Shown here: positions 18,250 through 26,766 of the stretch, piece after piece
Layout: the number at the start of each line of letters is the position of its first letter
Position numbering within the stretch: the first letter of the stretch is position 1
Assembly (NCBI GenBank): GCA_001485605.1
Contig: FAON01000013.1
Location: 62,001-126,000 of the forward strand
Direction: 5' to 3'
Length of the DNA: 64,000 nt
Source of the DNA: Candidatus Kryptobacter tengchongensis
Lineage (GTDB): Bacteria > Bacteroidota > Ignavibacteria > Kryptoniales > Kryptoniaceae
Made by a program: the position numbers and the translations under genes
The notes under the pieces: model-generated
Database searches by the model: none
The model's input: only the letters and a program-made list of their open reading frames with translations
Told to the model about the DNA's origin: nothing

Positions 18250-19650
18250 ATGCAGACCCAAGCAACAGCTGAGAAACAAAAAGCAGCCTTAAGTTCGGTT
18301 TTAGCAGCTGTTTTTTTAACTGGAATTAAACTGATCGTTGGTTTAATGACAGGGAGCTTGGGAATCCTCTCCGAAGCTGCACATAGCGGACTTGACCTTG
18401 TAGCAGCAGGAATGACTTACCTTGCCGTTAAAATCGCCGATAAACCTGCAGATAGAGAGCATACATACGGACATGGAAAATTTGAAAATTTATCAGCTCT
18501 TTTTGAAACTTTACTTCTTCTTGCCACATGCGCCTGGATTATATACGAAGCCATTGAAAGAATTTTCTTCCATGAGGTTCATATAGAAGTAAATTTCTGG
18601 AGTTTCGCCGTTATTATAACTGCGATTATCGTTGATTATTCCCGTTCAAGAATTTTGTTTAAAACAGCCAAAAAATATAACAGTCAGGCACTTGAAGCCG
18701 ATGCCTTACATTTCAGCACAGATATTTTAAGCTCTATGGTAGTAATAATTGGCTTAATTGGTGCTGGATTTGGATTTCACAAAGCGGATGCCTTCTCAGC
18801 ACTTGTTGTATCAGGCATAGTTATATGGATAAGCTTACGACTCGGAAAGAGAACAATTGATATGTTAACAGATAGAATTCCCGATGTTAACCTCGTTGAG
18901 ATGATAAAAAATAAAATCATTCAAATTGAAGGAGTTGTCAATTGCAGAAATATAAGAATTAGACAATCTGGTGCAAAATCATTCGTTGATATGGTCGTTG
19001 ATATAAAAAGGACGATACCATTTGAACACGCACATCAAATTATGAACTTAATTGAGGAAAAAATCAAAGAAATAATCCCAAATGTTGATATCGTGATCCA
19101 CTCTGAACCTGTTGAAACAAGCGATGAAACCATCATTGACAAGGTCAGAATGCTCCTGATAGGCTCTGGTATGTCTGCACATAACATTGAAGTTCAAAAA
19201 ATAAACGATAAATACTTTGTTGACCTCCACCTTGAGGTTGGGGCAACTCAAACACTTGAGCAAGCCCACGAAATTGCAAATAAAATTGAAGAAAAAATAA
19301 AAGAGAAAATCCCAAATGTTGAAAAGGTTTTAATTCACATTGATGAAGATAGCGATATGATAAAAGAAACTAAAATTGTAAATGATAGATGCGATGAAAT
19401 GATCAAAAAGATCAACCAAATTGCGAAATCTCAGAAAGGTGTGGTTGACTGTAAAGATATAACCATAATGGAAATAGACGGGAAATATAAAGTTACGATG
19501 AACTGTCTGCTTGATAGTTCTCTTTCGCTTTCAGAGGCACATGAGATCGCAACGACAATTGAAAATAAAATCTATCTTGATATAAAGGAGGTATCAAAGG
19601 TGATAGTTCATGCAGAGCCAGAAATGAAATTTAGAAAAGATATAAAATGA
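18250..19650 (+). CDS. Cation diffusion facilitator transporter with three C-terminal cytosolic domains
   Basis: 466 residues from the ATG at 18250 (a GTG precedes it directly). The N-terminal 200 residues form the CDF membrane domain with metal-site pairs His46/Asp50 (HSGLD) and His155/Asp159 (HFSTD), numbered from the GTG. It should export Zn2+, Fe2+ or Mn2+ by proton antiport. The remainder holds three successive ZT-dimer-like ferredoxin-fold modules (about 213-289, 294-368, 380-460). Each carries an AHxI...IExKI helix and a strand with VxIH or IVHAEP. Usual CDF proteins have one. It is the first gene of a plus-strand unit, overlapping the next gene by ATGA. Confidence 0.9.
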   Translation: MQTQATAEKQKAALSSVLAAVFLTGIKLIVGLMTGSLGILSEAAHSGLDLVAAGMTYLAVKIADKPADREHTYGHGKFENLSALFETLLLLATCAWIIYEAIERIFFHEVHIEVNFWSFAVIITAIIVDYSRSRILFKTAKKYNSQALEADALHFSTDILSSMVVIIGLIGAGFGFHKADAFSALVVSGIVIWISLRLGKRTIDMLTDRIPDVNLVEMIKNKIIQIEGVVNCRNIRIRQSGAKSFVDMVVDIKRTIPFEHAHQIMNLIEEKIKEIIPNVDIVIHSEPVETSDETIIDKVRMLLIGSGMSAHNIEVQKINDKYFVDLHLEVGATQTLEQAHEIANKIEEKIKEKIPNVEKVLIHIDEDSDMIKETKIVNDRCDEMIKKINQIAKSQKGVVDCKDITIMEIDGKYKVTMNCLLDSSLSLSEAHEIATTIENKIYLDIKEVSKVIVHAEPEMKFRKDIK

Positions 19651-20534
19651 AAACCTTCCTCTCACGAAAAAAATTAAAACCGTTTTGGATTTTCAAATCA
19701 CCAGAAAAATTCAGGATATGGAAAATCTTCCCGACAAGATTTGATAAAATTTTATGCGAGTTAAGGGACCTTGAAAAAAGACTTGTTAAATTCATTTGCC
19801 TTTCCACTAAAAATGGCGAGCGTGTTTGGGAAAATTTAAACATTGATGAAATGTGGTGGGTGCAAATATCTGATTCAGACGAGGATTTGTTTTTTCTCTG
19901 CGAATTCAAACGACCTGATTTCCCAATACAGGGTAAAATTTACGCTGTTGATTCTGAAACTGGAAAAATTCTATGGGAAAATAGTGAATACAATTTTCTT
20001 TTTGCCCTAAATGGAAAAGTTTACACCGTTAAAAATTTAATTGAGCAAAGATTTTTCTTTGAACTTGACTCAAGAACTGGAGAGGTGATTCAGGAATTTG
20101 GAGAAAGCCCAGAGTTTATAAACGAACTAAGGGAATTGAAATCGGAAAGCATGAACTTCATAGAAACATCACTGCCTTTTGATGAATATCATCCAGATTA
20201 CAACCACCTTTCAGAAAATATAAAACCATTTATTGAAAACGCAGATTTAAGGTTTCCTCCAGAAATTTTAACCAAAAGAAACTTCGCAATTATAAACTAT
20301 CACACACTTAACAAATCAAAACTTCCACTTGAAGCCGAAAAATTTTCAAGCATTTTGAAAATAATAAACCTTAATGAAAACGAACTTATCTATGAAGATG
20401 TTCTTTACAGTGATCTTTCATCTTTTATTCCAGACGCTTTCTTTTGTAAAGATGATTTAGTTTTCTATGTGAAAAATCAAAGTGAATTAATCGCAATAAA
20501 ATTACCCATAAGCTATGAAGATCATAACGGATAA
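19647..20534 (+). CDS. Propeller-like hypothetical protein (possible DUF4905)
   Basis: 295 residues, no signal peptide or membrane helix. Repeats of the form YAVDSETGKILWENSEY and FELDSRTGEVIQEFGE recall PQQ/propeller blades, and the overall layout resembles proteins labelled DUF4905 in the Bacteroidota/Chlorobi group; this is recollection, not a search. Function is unknown. It overlaps the transporter gene by 4 nt (ATGA) and yjbQ by 20 nt, so it is certainly expressed with them. It has no catalytic motif that I recognise. Confidence 0.7.
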   Translation: MKTFLSRKKLKPFWIFKSPEKFRIWKIFPTRFDKILCELRDLEKRLVKFICLSTKNGERVWENLNIDEMWWVQISDSDEDLFFLCEFKRPDFPIQGKIYAVDSETGKILWENSEYNFLFALNGKVYTVKNLIEQRFFFELDSRTGEVIQEFGESPEFINELRELKSESMNFIETSLPFDEYHPDYNHLSENIKPFIENADLRFPPEILTKRNFAIINYHTLNKSKLPLEAEKFSSILKIINLNENELIYEDVLYSDLSSFIPDAFFCKDDLVFYVKNQSELIAIKLPISYEDHNG

Positions 20535-20934
20535 ATTAACGGTTTCAACAAAAGGATTTAACGACATAATTGACATTACGGAGCAAGTTCAGTCAATTTT
20601 GAGAAAACATCAAGTTAAAAATGGAAATGTGACAATTTTCGTTTCTGGTTCAACTGCGGGTGTAACCACAATTGAATATGAATCAGGTTTATTGAAAGAT
20701 TTGCCAGAAGCATTTGAAAGAATCGCCCCCATGGACAAACGATATCACCACGATTCAAGATGGGGTGATGACAACGGTTATGCTCATGTAAGAGCCTCAA
20801 TCCTCGGGGCATCATTAACAGTTCCATTTGCGGATGGAAAACTTCTCGTTGGAACATGGCAGCAGATCGTCCTCGTTGATTTTGACAATCGCCCAAGAAC
20901 GAGAAATATAGTTATTCAAATAATAGGAGAATAA
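20515..20934 (+). CDS. YjbQ family protein (UPF0047; secondary thiamine-phosphate synthase)
   Basis: 139 residues, complete for the family. Signatures are FVSGSTAGVTTIEYESGL, the metal/phosphate-binding KRYHHDSRWGDDNGYAHVRAS and GTWQQIVLVDFDNRPR. E. coli YjbQ is reported to have weak thiamine-phosphate synthase activity, and the family is annotated so. The next gene, 2 nt downstream, is thiL, whose substrate is thiamine phosphate, so the neighbourhood agrees with a role in thiamine supply. The true physiological reaction remains uncertain. Confidence 0.88.
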   Translation: MKIITDKLTVSTKGFNDIIDITEQVQSILRKHQVKNGNVTIFVSGSTAGVTTIEYESGLLKDLPEAFERIAPMDKRYHHDSRWGDDNGYAHVRASILGASLTVPFADGKLLVGTWQQIVLVDFDNRPRTRNIVIQIIGE

Positions 20935-20936
20935 TT

Positions 20937-22001
20937 ATGGGCGAAACTTTCACTGAAATTTCGCAAGTTGGTGAATTTGGCTTAATTGCACGATTGAGTG
21001 AAATAGTTCAACCATATCGTGATTCCTTCATAGTCAAGGGCATTGGAGATGACGCAGCGGTTTATAAACCTACAGAAGGTAAAGTTCAAGTCGTTACAAC
21101 CGACGCCCTAATTGAAGGTGTTCATTTTGACCTTACATTCGTCTCAATGCGAAATTTGGGATGGAAAGCCATGGTCGTTAATTTAAGTGACCTTGCAGCA
21201 ATGCTTGCAACCCCAAGATATGCCTTGATAACAGTTGCCATCCCAAGGAAGATCTCTGTTGAAATGATGGAAAATTTATATTTTGGAATAAAATCAGCAT
21301 GTAATGAGTTCAACTTTTCACTCATCGGTGGGGATACAACAACCACATTTGGAAATATGGCGATTTCCGTCACTATGATTGGTGAGGCTGATAAAGATAT
21401 GATTCCATATCGCAGTGGCGCAAGGGTCGGAGATTATATCTGTGTAACTGGAACGCTTGGTTTATCGTATGCAGGATTAAAAATACTTCTTCGTGAAAAA
21501 AGAAAATTTGTGGAAGCAGAAGACAAACAAAATTTTAAACCAAACTTTGAACCATTTTTAAAAGCAATTGAAAAACATCTTAAACCCATGCCACGACTTG
21601 ATGTAGCGTATAAACTCAAAGATTTAAAAGTAAAAGTTAATTCAATGATTGATATAAGCGATGGGCTCTCATCTGATTTGAAACATATTTGTAGACAAAG
21701 CAATGTTGGAGCGGAGATATATGAAACCAGTTTGCCCATTGATGACCTTGTCAAAAAAATTGCAAAAGATGAATTTAATGAAGATTATCTAATGTATGCT
21801 CTACACGGTGGAGAAGATTATGAACTTTTATTTACCGTATCAGAAAGCGAACTCGGGAAATTGAACGAACTTCACGCCGATGTTAAAATTATTGGAAGAA
21901 TTCTTGATCGTGAACAAGGGATCAAACTGATAAAGGAAGACAAAAGCGAAATTGATATTGAATCTGGTGGATGGGATCATTTCAAAATTAAAATGTCATA
22001 A
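20937..22001 (+). CDS. thiL: Thiamine-monophosphate kinase
   Basis: 354 residues. ThiL phosphorylates thiamine phosphate to thiamine diphosphate, the active cofactor, in the cytoplasm. It has the AIR synthase-like fold with FGLIARLSEIVQ at the start, the metal-binding GIGDDAAVY, SLIGGDTTTTF, GDYICVTGTLGLSYAGL, and MIDISDGLSSDLKHIC, plus LHGGEDYELLFT in the C-terminal half. Length is typical. It follows yjbQ by 2 nt and precedes the secreted subtilase by 2 nt. Confidence 0.95.
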   Translation: MGETFTEISQVGEFGLIARLSEIVQPYRDSFIVKGIGDDAAVYKPTEGKVQVVTTDALIEGVHFDLTFVSMRNLGWKAMVVNLSDLAAMLATPRYALITVAIPRKISVEMMENLYFGIKSACNEFNFSLIGGDTTTTFGNMAISVTMIGEADKDMIPYRSGARVGDYICVTGTLGLSYAGLKILLREKRKFVEAEDKQNFKPNFEPFLKAIEKHLKPMPRLDVAYKLKDLKVKVNSMIDISDGLSSDLKHICRQSNVGAEIYETSLPIDDLVKKIAKDEFNEDYLMYALHGGEDYELLFTVSESELGKLNELHADVKIIGRILDREQGIKLIKEDKSEIDIESGGWDHFKIKMS

Positions 22002-22003
22002 AA

Positions 22004-23896
22004 ATGAGAAAAATTTTTCTGTTTGTTTTACTTTTTTCCATTCTATTCTCACAGGAGAAACAAAAATATTGGATTGTCTTCAAAGATAAAGGAATTTATG
22101 AGAATATCTCGCTTGCGAAAGGTAGCGCATTTTATGAAAATTTGAAACTTTCAATCTCAAAAAGATCATACGAGAGAAGATTGAAAACCGTCAAAGATGA
22201 GGGAAAAGTTTTTGATTATCATGACCTCCCTGTTTATGATGGATATATTGAACAAATTAAATCACTTGGGGTTAGAATTAATGTTGTCTCAAAATGGCTT
22301 AACTCCGTGAGTGCATATCTTGACAGTGAGCAGGTAAATAAAGTTAAATCTCTCCCATTTGTTCTTGAAGTTAAACCAGTTGCAAAATCAGCAAAAACTT
22401 TTTACGATGATCTTAAAATAGAAAACCCACTTGTTGAATATAATTATGGAAATTCTGAACTTCAGGTAAGGTTTTCAGGAGTTAAAGAACTTCACAGGAT
22501 GAACATTATAGGAAAAGATGTCATTGTGGGTATGATGGATACTGGATTCAGGCTAACACATGAAGCGCTCGCCGAGGTTGAAGTTATCGCCGAATATGAT
22601 TTCATTTTTAATGATTCAACTACAGCAAATGAGCCGATAGATTCTCCCAGTCAGGATTTCCACGGAACGCTTACCCTTTCTGTGCTTGGCGGAAAAAAGG
22701 ATGGAAAAATTTATGGGATTGCCCCAGGAGCTAAATTTGTCCTCGCAAAAACAGAAGATGTAAGAAGTGAAACACCAGTTGAAGAAGATAACTGGGTTAA
22801 AGCAATTGAGTGGATGGATTCACTTGGGGTTGATGTCGTATCAAGTTCAGTTGGTTATCTTGATTGGTATACTTATCAAGATATGGATGGAAACACTGCA
22901 AAGATAACTAAAGCAGCAGATATAGCTTTTCAAAAAGGTATCGTCGTAGTAAATTCAGCAGGAAATGAAAGAAATACACCTTGGAGATATATCATCGCCC
23001 CAGCTGACGGAAGGTATGTCATAGCAGTTGGAGCTGTTGATTCGCTTGGTAGAGTTGCAAGCTTTAGCTCAATGGGTCCAACCTATGATGGTAGAATAAA
23101 ACCAGATGTATGTGCCCTTGGTGTTTCAGTTTTTGGTGCATCAACAAGCTCAAAAAATAGCTATGTATATGCATCTGGAACATCGCTTTCTTGTCCAATA
23201 GTTGCTGGGATAGCTGCATTAATTCTTTCAACGCATCCAGAACTAAATTCGTTTGAAGTAAGAGATGCAATAAGAAATACCGCAAGTCGTTCAGAAAACC
23301 CAGATAATGACTACGGCTGGGGAATCGTCAATGGTCTCTCCGCTTGCCTTTACCACGGTCCAATCATAAGCAACTTCCCTGAAATAACGCAAAGCGTTGA
23401 TGGATACGAAATCTCAATTTATGCGATGTCAAGAAGTGGAATTAAAGAAGTTTTTATAATGGCAAACAATCAAAAGGTCCCGATGAAGTTAATCTCTGAA
23501 AATAAATACTCTGCGACTCTTAATACCCTGCCCTCAACATTTTTAATCTTTGTAGTTGATAACGAAAATAAAACAAACTTTTTAACTAAATATCTTGATA
23601 CAGAACCACCAAAAAGTTTTTATCTATCTCAAAACTTCCCAAATCCATTCAACACAAGCACAGTTTTTCTTCTTGATCTACCAGAACCATCGTATATTAA
23701 CATTTCAATTTACAATTTATTAGGTCAGAAAGTTAAAACACTTATTGATAGATATTTCCCTCAACCCGTCAAAGGCTTTAGAATAATGTGGGATGGAAGT
23801 GATGACCACGGAATAAACTTGCCAAGCGGTGTTTATTTTTGTAAGCTTGAAACACCAAAATATAGAACCGTTCGCAAAGTTGTCCTTATGAGATGA
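22004..23896 (+). CDS. Secreted S8 subtilisin-like protease with T9SS sorting domain
   Basis: 630 residues. The signal peptide (MRKIFLFVLLFSILFSQ) is followed by a propeptide-like region (about 20-125) and the subtilase domain with catalytic Asp179 (MMDTGF), His220 (FHGTL) and Ser394 (SGTSLSCP); Asn321 in SAGNER is the oxyanion residue. The C-terminal 85 residues form a T9SS type A domain (QNFPNPFNTSTVF, IYNLLGQKVKTL, LPSGVYFCKLE, final KVVLMR). It should be exported to the surface or medium and degrade proteins. It sits between thiL and the partner-switching genes with 2-nt spacing and a 4-nt overlap. Confidence 0.93.
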   Translation: MRKIFLFVLLFSILFSQEKQKYWIVFKDKGIYENISLAKGSAFYENLKLSISKRSYERRLKTVKDEGKVFDYHDLPVYDGYIEQIKSLGVRINVVSKWLNSVSAYLDSEQVNKVKSLPFVLEVKPVAKSAKTFYDDLKIENPLVEYNYGNSELQVRFSGVKELHRMNIIGKDVIVGMMDTGFRLTHEALAEVEVIAEYDFIFNDSTTANEPIDSPSQDFHGTLTLSVLGGKKDGKIYGIAPGAKFVLAKTEDVRSETPVEEDNWVKAIEWMDSLGVDVVSSSVGYLDWYTYQDMDGNTAKITKAADIAFQKGIVVVNSAGNERNTPWRYIIAPADGRYVIAVGAVDSLGRVASFSSMGPTYDGRIKPDVCALGVSVFGASTSSKNSYVYASGTSLSCPIVAGIAALILSTHPELNSFEVRDAIRNTASRSENPDNDYGWGIVNGLSACLYHGPIISNFPEITQSVDGYEISIYAMSRSGIKEVFIMANNQKVPMKLISENKYSATLNTLPSTFLIFVVDNENKTNFLTKYLDTEPPKSFYLSQNFPNPFNTSTVFLLDLPEPSYINISIYNLLGQKVKTLIDRYFPQPVKGFRIMWDGSDDHGINLPSGVYFCKLETPKYRTVRKVVLMR

Positions 23897-25908
23897 ATGA
23901 AAAAAATCAAAAAATATTTTCATTAGGTCAAATTTTACTTGCTTTTGGGCTCGCCTTTATCCTTCTTGCGATATCTCTTGTCAAAAAAATTTTCCCATTC
24001 CCAGTATTTGATGTTGCTTCAAACATCTTATTTTCAGCGTTGTTAATAACCTTAATTTTAATAGTTCAACCATTTGCACAAAAATTTGAGAGAAATCCAA
24101 TTGACGGAATGAAATTCATTCTAATTTTTTTAATTCCACTTGTCGGGCTTTCATTTACCTTCAAAAACTTGATCCACACCCAAAAGGAAGGAGAAATTGT
24201 AACCTTAATTTCATACTCTGATATCATCGCAAGCAACATTTACAATTTCGTTTATGCATTTTTGCTCTCAATAATCTTTTCAATTTTTCTCAAAATTTTA
24301 TTCTACGAACGAGGGAAGGAAGTAAAGTTAAAGTTTATCGCAATTCTTTTATATTTTGTCGCTGGCGAATTAATAAGAGAAATTTTAGATCTTTCGGGGT
24401 TTTTGTCACAGTTGATGATGCTGTTACAGGTGATTTTATTTATGTGGATTTCTTTTAGAATCCCCTGGGTAATAAGTTTGAGTAAAAAAGACAAACATAA
24501 AGCATTGTTTTTCTCCTTTTTTTCAATTTTGTTTTTATTTTTGCTACAAAGCCCATTCATCACAGGTAACGCTGCGGAAGGGATGAGATTTTATTCTGCT
24601 TTTTTCTTCTCATTTACACATTTTTATCTGCAACCCTTTTTAATAATCTACTTTTTCTTTGTTTTCGGGAGCACAATTTTTCATCTTCCAACTGGCGAAA
24701 TTTACGAGAGAAAAATTGCTGAGCTTTCAACTCTTCAAAATATCGGGAAACTCGTAGCGCAGGTTTTTGATGTGAGAGAATTTACTGAGACAGCCGTTAA
24801 AATTGCAATGGAGATAACAAATTCAAAATCTGCATGGGTTGAAATAAACATATCTGGAGCTGGTGATATCTATGCAAAATCAGGAATTATGGAAAGCGAT
24901 ATGCTAAAATTAATGGAAAAAGTATCACCAATCAAAGATAAATTTTTAAATCAAAATTCCGATTTTGGTTTTCATATTGAAAATTTTGACGATGGGACGA
25001 TATTCATTGCACCACTTATTGCGCACGGCAAGATCTCGGGATTTCTCTATCTTTTGAAGAAAAGAGAAAGTTTTAACCAAGATGAGATAAATCTTGCGCT
25101 TACCTTTGCAGATCAGATTGCAATCGGTGCCGAAAATTCAAGACTAATTCAGGAGTCAATTGAGAAAGAACGACTTTCAAGAGAGTTTGAACTCGCAAGG
25201 CAAATGCAGAAAAAACTCCTTCCAAAAGATTTACCCAAATTAGAAAAATTTGAAATCGCAGCTTTGTCTATTCCAGCTTTTGAAGTTGGGGGTGATTATT
25301 ATGATTTTGTCCTTCATGAAAATGGAAATATATCTTTGATCATTGCCGATGTTTCCGGGAAAGGTGTATCAGCGGCATTCTATATGGCTGAGATGAAAGG
25401 AATTTTTCAATCGCTTGCAAAAATTTATCCATTTCCTTTTGATTTCCTTATCAAAGTAAATGAAACAATTTATGGACATATTGACAAAAAATTTTTCATC
25501 ACCCTCATTTACGCTTATCTTGATCTAAGAAAAAACTTGATCCACATTGCAAGAGCAGGTCATCCTCCTCCTGTCCTCGTAAAAAATGGAATTCTTAAAT
25601 TTTTGAAAATTCCTGGCGTCGGAGTCGGTCTCATATCAAATAGTTCCTTTCAAAAATTTTTGAAACCACTTAAATTAAAACTTAAAAAGAACGATATGCT
25701 CGTGTTTTATAGCGATGGAATAATTGAAGCAATGAACGAGGAAAACGAAGAATTTGGATATGAACGACTTGAAAAGGTTATAATTAACGGAATGGCAAAA
25801 TCTTCCGATGATGTTGTCAAAATGATTTATGATGAGGTAATAAAACATCAGAATGAGGTGAAACAAGTTGACGATATAACAATCATTGCCTTAAAATGTA
25901 AAAAATAA
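23893..25908 (+). CDS. Membrane GAF-SpoIIE (PP2C) serine phosphatase
   Basis: 671 residues in three parts: an N-terminal membrane region of about 7-8 helices (1-260), a GAF-like sensor (about 280-415) and a PP2C/SpoIIE phosphatase (about 435-671). Metal-binding acidic motifs are GGDYYD at 466-471, IADVSGKG at 484-491, a late FYSDGI and QVDDITII. The family dephosphorylates STAS anti-sigma antagonists. The STAS gene comes next, overlapping by about one base of the stop if the first ATG is used. A signal sensed by membrane or GAF part would control the switch; which signal is unknown. Confidence 0.9.
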   Translation: MNEKNQKIFSLGQILLAFGLAFILLAISLVKKIFPFPVFDVASNILFSALLITLILIVQPFAQKFERNPIDGMKFILIFLIPLVGLSFTFKNLIHTQKEGEIVTLISYSDIIASNIYNFVYAFLLSIIFSIFLKILFYERGKEVKLKFIAILLYFVAGELIREILDLSGFLSQLMMLLQVILFMWISFRIPWVISLSKKDKHKALFFSFFSILFLFLLQSPFITGNAAEGMRFYSAFFFSFTHFYLQPFLIIYFFFVFGSTIFHLPTGEIYERKIAELSTLQNIGKLVAQVFDVREFTETAVKIAMEITNSKSAWVEINISGAGDIYAKSGIMESDMLKLMEKVSPIKDKFLNQNSDFGFHIENFDDGTIFIAPLIAHGKISGFLYLLKKRESFNQDEINLALTFADQIAIGAENSRLIQESIEKERLSREFELARQMQKKLLPKDLPKLEKFEIAALSIPAFEVGGDYYDFVLHENGNISLIIADVSGKGVSAAFYMAEMKGIFQSLAKIYPFPFDFLIKVNETIYGHIDKKFFITLIYAYLDLRKNLIHIARAGHPPPVLVKNGILKFLKIPGVGVGLISNSSFQKFLKPLKLKLKKNDMLVFYSDGIIEAMNEENEEFGYERLEKVIINGMAKSSDDVVKMIYDEVIKHQNEVKQVDDITIIALKCKK

Positions 25909-25919
25909 TGGAGAAAAAA

Positions 25920-26318
25920 ATGGGAAAAGAGATGAAAGAAAAAAATTTTGACCTAAAAATTGAAGAAAGAGGTGATGTTAAGATTTTAAAAATGAAAGGT
26001 TATCTTGACGCATATACCTCACTTCAATTTGAGGAAAAAATGAAAGAACTCATTGAATCAGGGAATTATAAAATCGTTGTTAACATGAAAAACCTATCAT
26101 ATATAAGCAGTGCGGGGTTTGGTGTCTTTATGGCTTTTGTTGATGAAGTCAGGAAAAACGGCGGAGACATCAAATTTTGCTGTCTCCCCGAAAAAATAGA
26201 TGAAATCTTTGAACTTCTTGGATTCAAACATATATTTGAAGTCTTGAACGATGAAAACAAAGCAATAGAATCGTTTGAAAAATTAGGGGTTAAAAATGCC
26301 AAAAAGAGAAAGAAATAA
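25920..26318 (+). CDS. STAS-domain anti-sigma factor antagonist
   Basis: 132 residues from the ATG at 25920. An upstream ATG at 25908 overlaps the previous stop (TAATG), but GGAG at 25910-25913 is spaced 6 nt from the second ATG, which I prefer. The STAS core includes GDVKILKMKGYLDAYTS and the phosphorylation-site loop MKNLSYISSAGFGVFMAF, with a Ser in the usual position. Such proteins bind an RsbW/SpoIIAB-like kinase when unphosphorylated. The kinase gene follows with a 23-nt overlap. It belongs to a complete partner-switching module. Confidence 0.92.
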   Translation: MGKEMKEKNFDLKIEERGDVKILKMKGYLDAYTSLQFEEKMKELIESGNYKIVVNMKNLSYISSAGFGVFMAFVDEVRKNGGDIKFCCLPEKIDEIFELLGFKHIFEVLNDENKAIESFEKLGVKNAKKRKK

Positions 26319-26766
26319 AAAACTCACAATCACAAGCGATCTGAGAAATCTAAACCTTGTCCGTGAATTTGTAAGTAAAGAGGCGATAAACTTTGGATTT
26401 GATGAGATTGAGACCGAAAAGATAATCCTCGCCGTTGACGAGGTATGCACAAACTCAATTAAACATTCATATAAGAATAAACCTGACGGAAAAATAACAA
26501 TTGAGTTAAAATCCCGCAAAGATAAATTCGTTGTAATAGTTTCATACGATGGGATACCTTTTGATCCCAAAAAGATCAAGGTTGAATCCCCACTTAAAAA
26601 ATTTACACGGACTGGCAAAGTGAAGAGGGGAAAACTTGGGATGTTTATAATTTATCAATTCATGGATGAAGTAAATTATACAAGAAGGGGGAATAAAAAT
26701 GTTGTTATCTTAACAAAATTTTTAAAGCGTAAAAATGAAAGCCTTAGAAGCAATTTTTACGCTTGA
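26296..26766 (+). CDS. RsbW/SpoIIAB-like serine kinase (anti-sigma factor type)
   Basis: 156 residues of the GHKL ATPase fold. The N-box includes Glu49 and Asn53 (ILAVDEVCTNSIKHSY). The G1 box is YDGIPFDPKK and the G2 region GKLGMFIIYQFMDEV. The kinase would phosphorylate the STAS protein from the preceding gene and otherwise sequester a target, typically a sigma factor or response regulator. No target gene is adjacent, so the output is unknown. It overlaps both neighbours (23 and 32 nt), which implies tight translational coupling. Confidence 0.9.
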   Translation: MPKRERNKKLTITSDLRNLNLVREFVSKEAINFGFDEIETEKIILAVDEVCTNSIKHSYKNKPDGKITIELKSRKDKFVVIVSYDGIPFDPKKIKVESPLKKFTRTGKVKRGKLGMFIIYQFMDEVNYTRRGNKNVVILTKFLKRKNESLRSNFYA

